In this document: positions 61,672 to 64,000 of the stretch, in pieces
How positions within the stretch are numbered: position 1 is the first letter of the stretch
Layout of the letters: every line of letters begins with the position of its first letter
NCBI RefSeq assembly: GCF_009192765.1
Contig: NZ_VOHQ01000004.1
Coordinates: 62,001-126,000 of the forward strand
Origin: Agriterribacter humi
GTDB taxonomy: Bacteria > Bacteroidota > Bacteroidia > Chitinophagales > Chitinophagaceae
Direction of reading: 5' to 3'
Length of the DNA: 64,000 bases
The notes under the pieces: generated by a model
Told to the model about the DNA's origin: nothing
Databases searched by the model: none
The model's input: the letters and a program-made list of their open reading frames with translations, nothing else
Program-made: the position numbers and the translations under genes

Positions 61672-62256
61672 ATGAATACCGAGCTACTACTGAAAAATAT
61701 TGCTATGCATATCAGCCTCACCACTGAAGAGGAAGCATACTTTGCTTCTTTTTTGCAATACAAAAATATCAGGCGAAAACAGTTTCTCTTCCAGGAAGGT
61801 GATGTAAATAAATTCCAGGCTTTTGTTATTGAGGGATGTTTGCGCAGCTATTCTATTGACAGGAGCGGATTTGAACATGTGCTGCAGTTTGCTCCACCAG
61901 GCTGGTGGATTGGCGATATGCAGAGCATTATAACGCAACAACCCGGAACATTGTATATAGATGCTATTGATGATACAGCCATTATTCTTTTGTTTAAATC
62001 TGACCTTGAAAAAATATATACTGCTGTTCCTAAGTTTGAACGATTCTTCCGCATATTGGCTGAAAATGCTTTGGCTACTTACCAGCACCGCTTAATCGGC
62101 AACCTGAGTTTGTCCGCAAAAGAACGTTATGAAAATTTTTGCCGGCTCTACCCTTCGCTCATACAATGCCTGCCACAAAAACAGATTGCGGCATACATTG
62201 GCGTTACACCGGAGTTTTTGAGTAAAATGCTAAACCAGGGAACCGCTAAAAAATAA
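61672..62256 (+). CDS. Crp/Fnr-family transcription regulator
   Basis: This 194-residue regulator starts at MNTELLLKNIAMHI (ATG 61672). It has an N-terminal cyclic-nucleotide-binding-like barrel (RRKQFLFQEGDVNKFQAFVIEGCLRSYSIDRSGFEHVLQFAPPGWWIGDM) and a C-terminal winged helix (LSLSAKERYENFCRLYPSLIQCLPQKQIAAYIGVTPEFLSKMLN). No Fe-S cysteines of the FNR type are present, so a small ligand or a redox change sensed otherwise is more likely. It precedes the pirin gene by 93 bp on the same strand and is a good candidate for its regulator. Confidence 0.92.
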   Translation: MNTELLLKNIAMHISLTTEEEAYFASFLQYKNIRRKQFLFQEGDVNKFQAFVIEGCLRSYSIDRSGFEHVLQFAPPGWWIGDMQSIITQQPGTLYIDAIDDTAIILLFKSDLEKIYTAVPKFERFFRILAENALATYQHRLIGNLSLSAKERYENFCRLYPSLIQCLPQKQIAAYIGVTPEFLSKMLNQGTAKK

Positions 62257-62321
62257 AAGCCATTAACCTGGATTAAGTTTTTGGCTTAATCTGCATTATT
62301 TTCCACCTCCGGGCATCAAAG

Positions 62322-62329
62322 TAATTTTG
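62322..62329 (+). promoter_or_regulatory. Putative -7 element of the pirin gene
   Basis: TAATTTTG matches TAnnTTTG, 20 bp upstream of the ATG. Confidence 0.4.
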
Positions 62330-62349
62330 CTTTATTAAAATCAAATAAT

Positions 62350-63069
62350 ATGGCAAACACAGTATTACACCAGGCAGTTACGAGAGGGCATGCAGATCAT
62401 GGCTGGCTGAACAGTTATCACACTTTTAGTTTTGCAAATTATTACAATCCTGAACGAATGCATTTTGGCGCTTTAAGGGTACTTAATGATGATACAGTAG
62501 CCGCGGGTAAAGGTTTTGGAAAACATCCGCACGACAATATGGAAATCATTTCCATTCCACTGGAAGGCGACCTGGAGCATAGCGACAGTATGGGAAACAA
62601 AACAATCATTCGCAAAGGCGACATCCAGGCCATGAGCGCAGGCACCGGTGTAGCGCACAGCGAGTATAATGCGAATTCAGACAAGCCTGTAAAGTTTTTA
62701 CAAATATGGGTTTACCCCGATCGTAAAAATATTCAACCGCAATACAGCCAGGTAACGCTTCAGCCCGCAGACAGGAAAAACAAGTTACAGCAGATCGTAT
62801 TGCCACGCTCAAAGGACAGCGATGGGGTTACCGTTCAGCAGGAGGCCTGGTTTAGCCTGGGCGATTTTGAAAAGGAGAAGCAGGTAATCTACGAAATCAA
62901 AAGAAAGGAAAATGGTGCTTATATTTTTGTATTGAAAGGAAAGGTAACCGTTGAAGGGCAAAAGCTTGATACCCGTGATGGATTTGGAGTATGGGAAACA
63001 AATAAAGTTTCCATTACAGCCGATAGCGATGCGGAAGTATTGCTGATGGATGTTCCCATGAATATTTAA
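62350..63069 (+). CDS. Pirin family protein (YhhW-like quercetinase group)
   Basis: Pirins are bicupin metalloproteins; some bacterial members are quercetin 2,3-dioxygenases and others regulate metabolic enzymes. The 239 residues begin RGHADHGWLNSYHTFSFANYYNPERMHFGALRVLNDD, then carry the N-terminal cupin metal motif KHPHDNMEIISIPLEGDLEHSDSMGN with His-x-His and a Glu, and AGTGVAHSEYN. This matches the YhhW branch. The second cupin (VIYEIKRKENGAYIFVLKGKVTVEGQKLDTRDGFGV) lacks the metal ligands, as is usual. It is followed 28 bp later by the receiver-like gene and then a second pirin. Confidence 0.95.
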   Translation: MANTVLHQAVTRGHADHGWLNSYHTFSFANYYNPERMHFGALRVLNDDTVAAGKGFGKHPHDNMEIISIPLEGDLEHSDSMGNKTIIRKGDIQAMSAGTGVAHSEYNANSDKPVKFLQIWVYPDRKNIQPQYSQVTLQPADRKNKLQQIVLPRSKDSDGVTVQQEAWFSLGDFEKEKQVIYEIKRKENGAYIFVLKGKVTVEGQKLDTRDGFGVWETNKVSITADSDAEVLLMDVPMNI

Positions 63070-63097
63070 TGATCGAACAACAACGTAAAATAATAAT

Positions 63098-63481
63098 ATG
63101 AACACGCGAACAGAAATTTTGATAATAGGCAGAAATGAAAGCATTTTGCAAACTGTAGTAAGATTGGTTAATAATAATCCGGAATGGATTGGAACAGGTG
63201 CGGCTACGGATGAGGATGCTATTGAAAAATTTCATCATCATCATTTTGATGTGGTATTACTCACCAATGGCATTGGTGACGAAGAAGAAAAAAAGCTTCG
63301 TAAAATTTTTACACACCAGGATACTGACATTATTATAATTCAGCACTATGGTGGTGGCAGTGGATTGTTGCAGAATGAGATCAGGGAAGCGCTTGGCAAA
63401 CGCAGTGCTGAAAACAAACCAACGATTTCTATTACCGATGATGCGCTGAAAAGTGCAAAATGGAATATTAGTATTCAATAA
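63098..63481 (+). CDS. Receiver-like (pseudo-REC) protein
   Basis: This 127-residue protein has a REC-type alpha/beta pattern: TEILIIGRNESILQTVVRLVN, then GTGAATDEDAIEKFHHHHFDVVLLTNGIGDEEEKKLRKIF, then TDIIIIQHYGGGSGLLQNEIREAL. In a phosphorylatable receiver the strand before the loop ends in Asp (LLD-x-x-M); here it is VVLLTNG, with Asn at that place, and the N-terminal acidic pair is missing. So it is probably not phosphorylated and may work as a protein interaction module. It sits between two pirin genes with gaps of about 28 and 59 bp, which suggests a shared unit under the Crp/Fnr regulator. Confidence 0.65.
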   Translation: MNTRTEILIIGRNESILQTVVRLVNNNPEWIGTGAATDEDAIEKFHHHHFDVVLLTNGIGDEEEKKLRKIFTHQDTDIIIIQHYGGGSGLLQNEIREALGKRSAENKPTISITDDALKSAKWNISIQ

Positions 63482-63540
63482 AAATGAAAGGCAGCACTTA
63501 ATCTGCCTGTAACAATATATCAAAAAGCTAAACAGAAATC

Positions 63541-64000
63541 ATGAGAAAAACAATTGAAGAAATTACGTCCCGCCCCGCCCGTCCGGGAATGGTGGGCGAT
63601 GGTTTCAGGGTATTTAATTTTATTCCCGGAGCCAATATTTCCCAAAAGCGCATTAGCCCTTTTTTGATGCTGGATTTTAACGCCGAATTTGACTTTGGCC
63701 CATCCAACCATATCCGGGGAGTAGATGTGCATCCACATAAGGGATTTGAAACCGTAACGATTGCTTATAAAGGTAGTGTGGAACATTATGACAGCACGGG
63801 CAATAGCGGTATCATCCATCCCGGCGATGTGCAATGGATGACGGCAGGAGCTGGTATTCTCCATAAAGAATTTCACGAAAAAGAATTTTCAAAAAAAGGC
63901 GGACCTTTTGAAATGGTGCAGCTTTGGGTAAACCTTCCTAAAAAAGATAAATCAACACCAGCGCACTACCAACCTATTACTGCCGCACAAATGGGCAAAG
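63541..64000 (+). CDS. Second pirin family protein (partial, runs off the right edge)
   Basis: About 153 residues are visible from ATG 63541: FRVFNFIPGANISQKRISPFLMLDFNAEFDFGPSNHIRGVDVHPHKGFETVTIAYKGSVEHYDSTGNSGIIHPGDVQWMTAGAGILHKEFHE. The cupin metal motif HPHKGFETVTI with a later His and Glu (GILHKEFHEKE) is intact. This is the classical Pirin branch, distinct from the YhhW-like gene at 62350. The C-terminal cupin lies beyond the window. The pair of pirins with a receiver-like protein between them forms an unusual group. Confidence 0.93.
   Translation, partial: MRKTIEEITSRPARPGMVGDGFRVFNFIPGANISQKRISPFLMLDFNAEFDFGPSNHIRGVDVHPHKGFETVTIAYKGSVEHYDSTGNSGIIHPGDVQWMTAGAGILHKEFHEKEFSKKGGPFEMVQLWVNLPKKDKSTPAHYQPITAAQMGK

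Overview
The window reads as chromosomal DNA of a Bacteroidota bacterium, most likely of the Chitinophagaceae. The signs are a SusC/SusD pair, a type IX secretion (T9SS) sorting domain, a DUF2480 protein, the long three-domain IspG, a Rho with an inserted acidic region, and -7 promoter elements of the form TAnnTTTG close upstream of several start codons. Shine-Dalgarno sequences are essentially absent. There are no rRNA or tRNA genes, CRISPR arrays, transposases or intact prophages. The family-level assignment is inference from protein style.

Layout. 1-3.1 kb: the 5' part of nadB and a polysaccharide flippase, both on the minus strand. 3.4-6.2 kb: three plus-strand genes of unknown role (a 709-aa protein with two copies of an unrecognised domain, a DUF1360 membrane protein and an 87-aa CCGKKR protein). 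6.2-10.8 kb: ispG, a lipoprotein and a fumarylacetoacetase-family enzyme on the minus strand. 10.8-16.7 kb: a serine hydrolase, a GH9 glycosidase, a NodB-type deacetylase, a radical SAM/SPASM protein and a YrdC/Sua5-like protein on the plus strand. 16.7-21 kb: an ECF sigma factor with its membrane partner, a PepSY-like secreted protein, an M19 dipeptidase broken from its signal peptide, and an unknown protein. 21-26.3 kb: susD/susC with a terminator. 26.7-32.7 kb: a compact minus-strand run rsfS-ftsH-lutC-lpxH-like-(beta-propeller)-mscS. 32.8-38 kb: birA, a Lon-N protein, rho, asnS and an AAA/DUF4143 ATPase. 39.1-39.7 kb: gene debris. 39.7-44.3 kb: USP, a 2OG dioxygenase, a chromate transporter, feoA-nadD and ybeY. 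44.3-48.5 kb: a CAP-domain protein, mnmG, nadA and a 566-bp AT-rich gap. 48.5-56 kb: a PpiD-like foldase, DUF2480, a PVC-type cytochrome lipoprotein and a T9SS cargo protein. 56.7-64 kb: an ABC-F ATPase, a GH25 lysozyme, a broken AAA ATPase, a DUF4440 protein and a Crp/Fnr-pirin-receiver-pirin group that runs off the right edge.

Most genes are housekeeping: NAD synthesis (nadB, nadA and nadD at three separate sites), isoprenoid synthesis, tRNA modification, ribosome maturation and protein quality control. The accessory interest lies in five places. (1) The unknown three-gene cassette at 3.4-6.2 kb. (2) A GH9/NodB pair separated only by an A9 run, so that one extra A would fuse them. (3) Two close matches to the chromosomal parS sequence flanking the CAP gene just upstream of mnmG, with an AT-rich gap holding DnaA-box-like words 3 kb away, which suggests proximity to the replication origin. 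(4) Two AAA ATPase loci, each with its own short palindromic or repeated motif. (5) Several families of degenerate low-complexity repeats that sit right after stop codons, one of which has entered the ispG reading frame.
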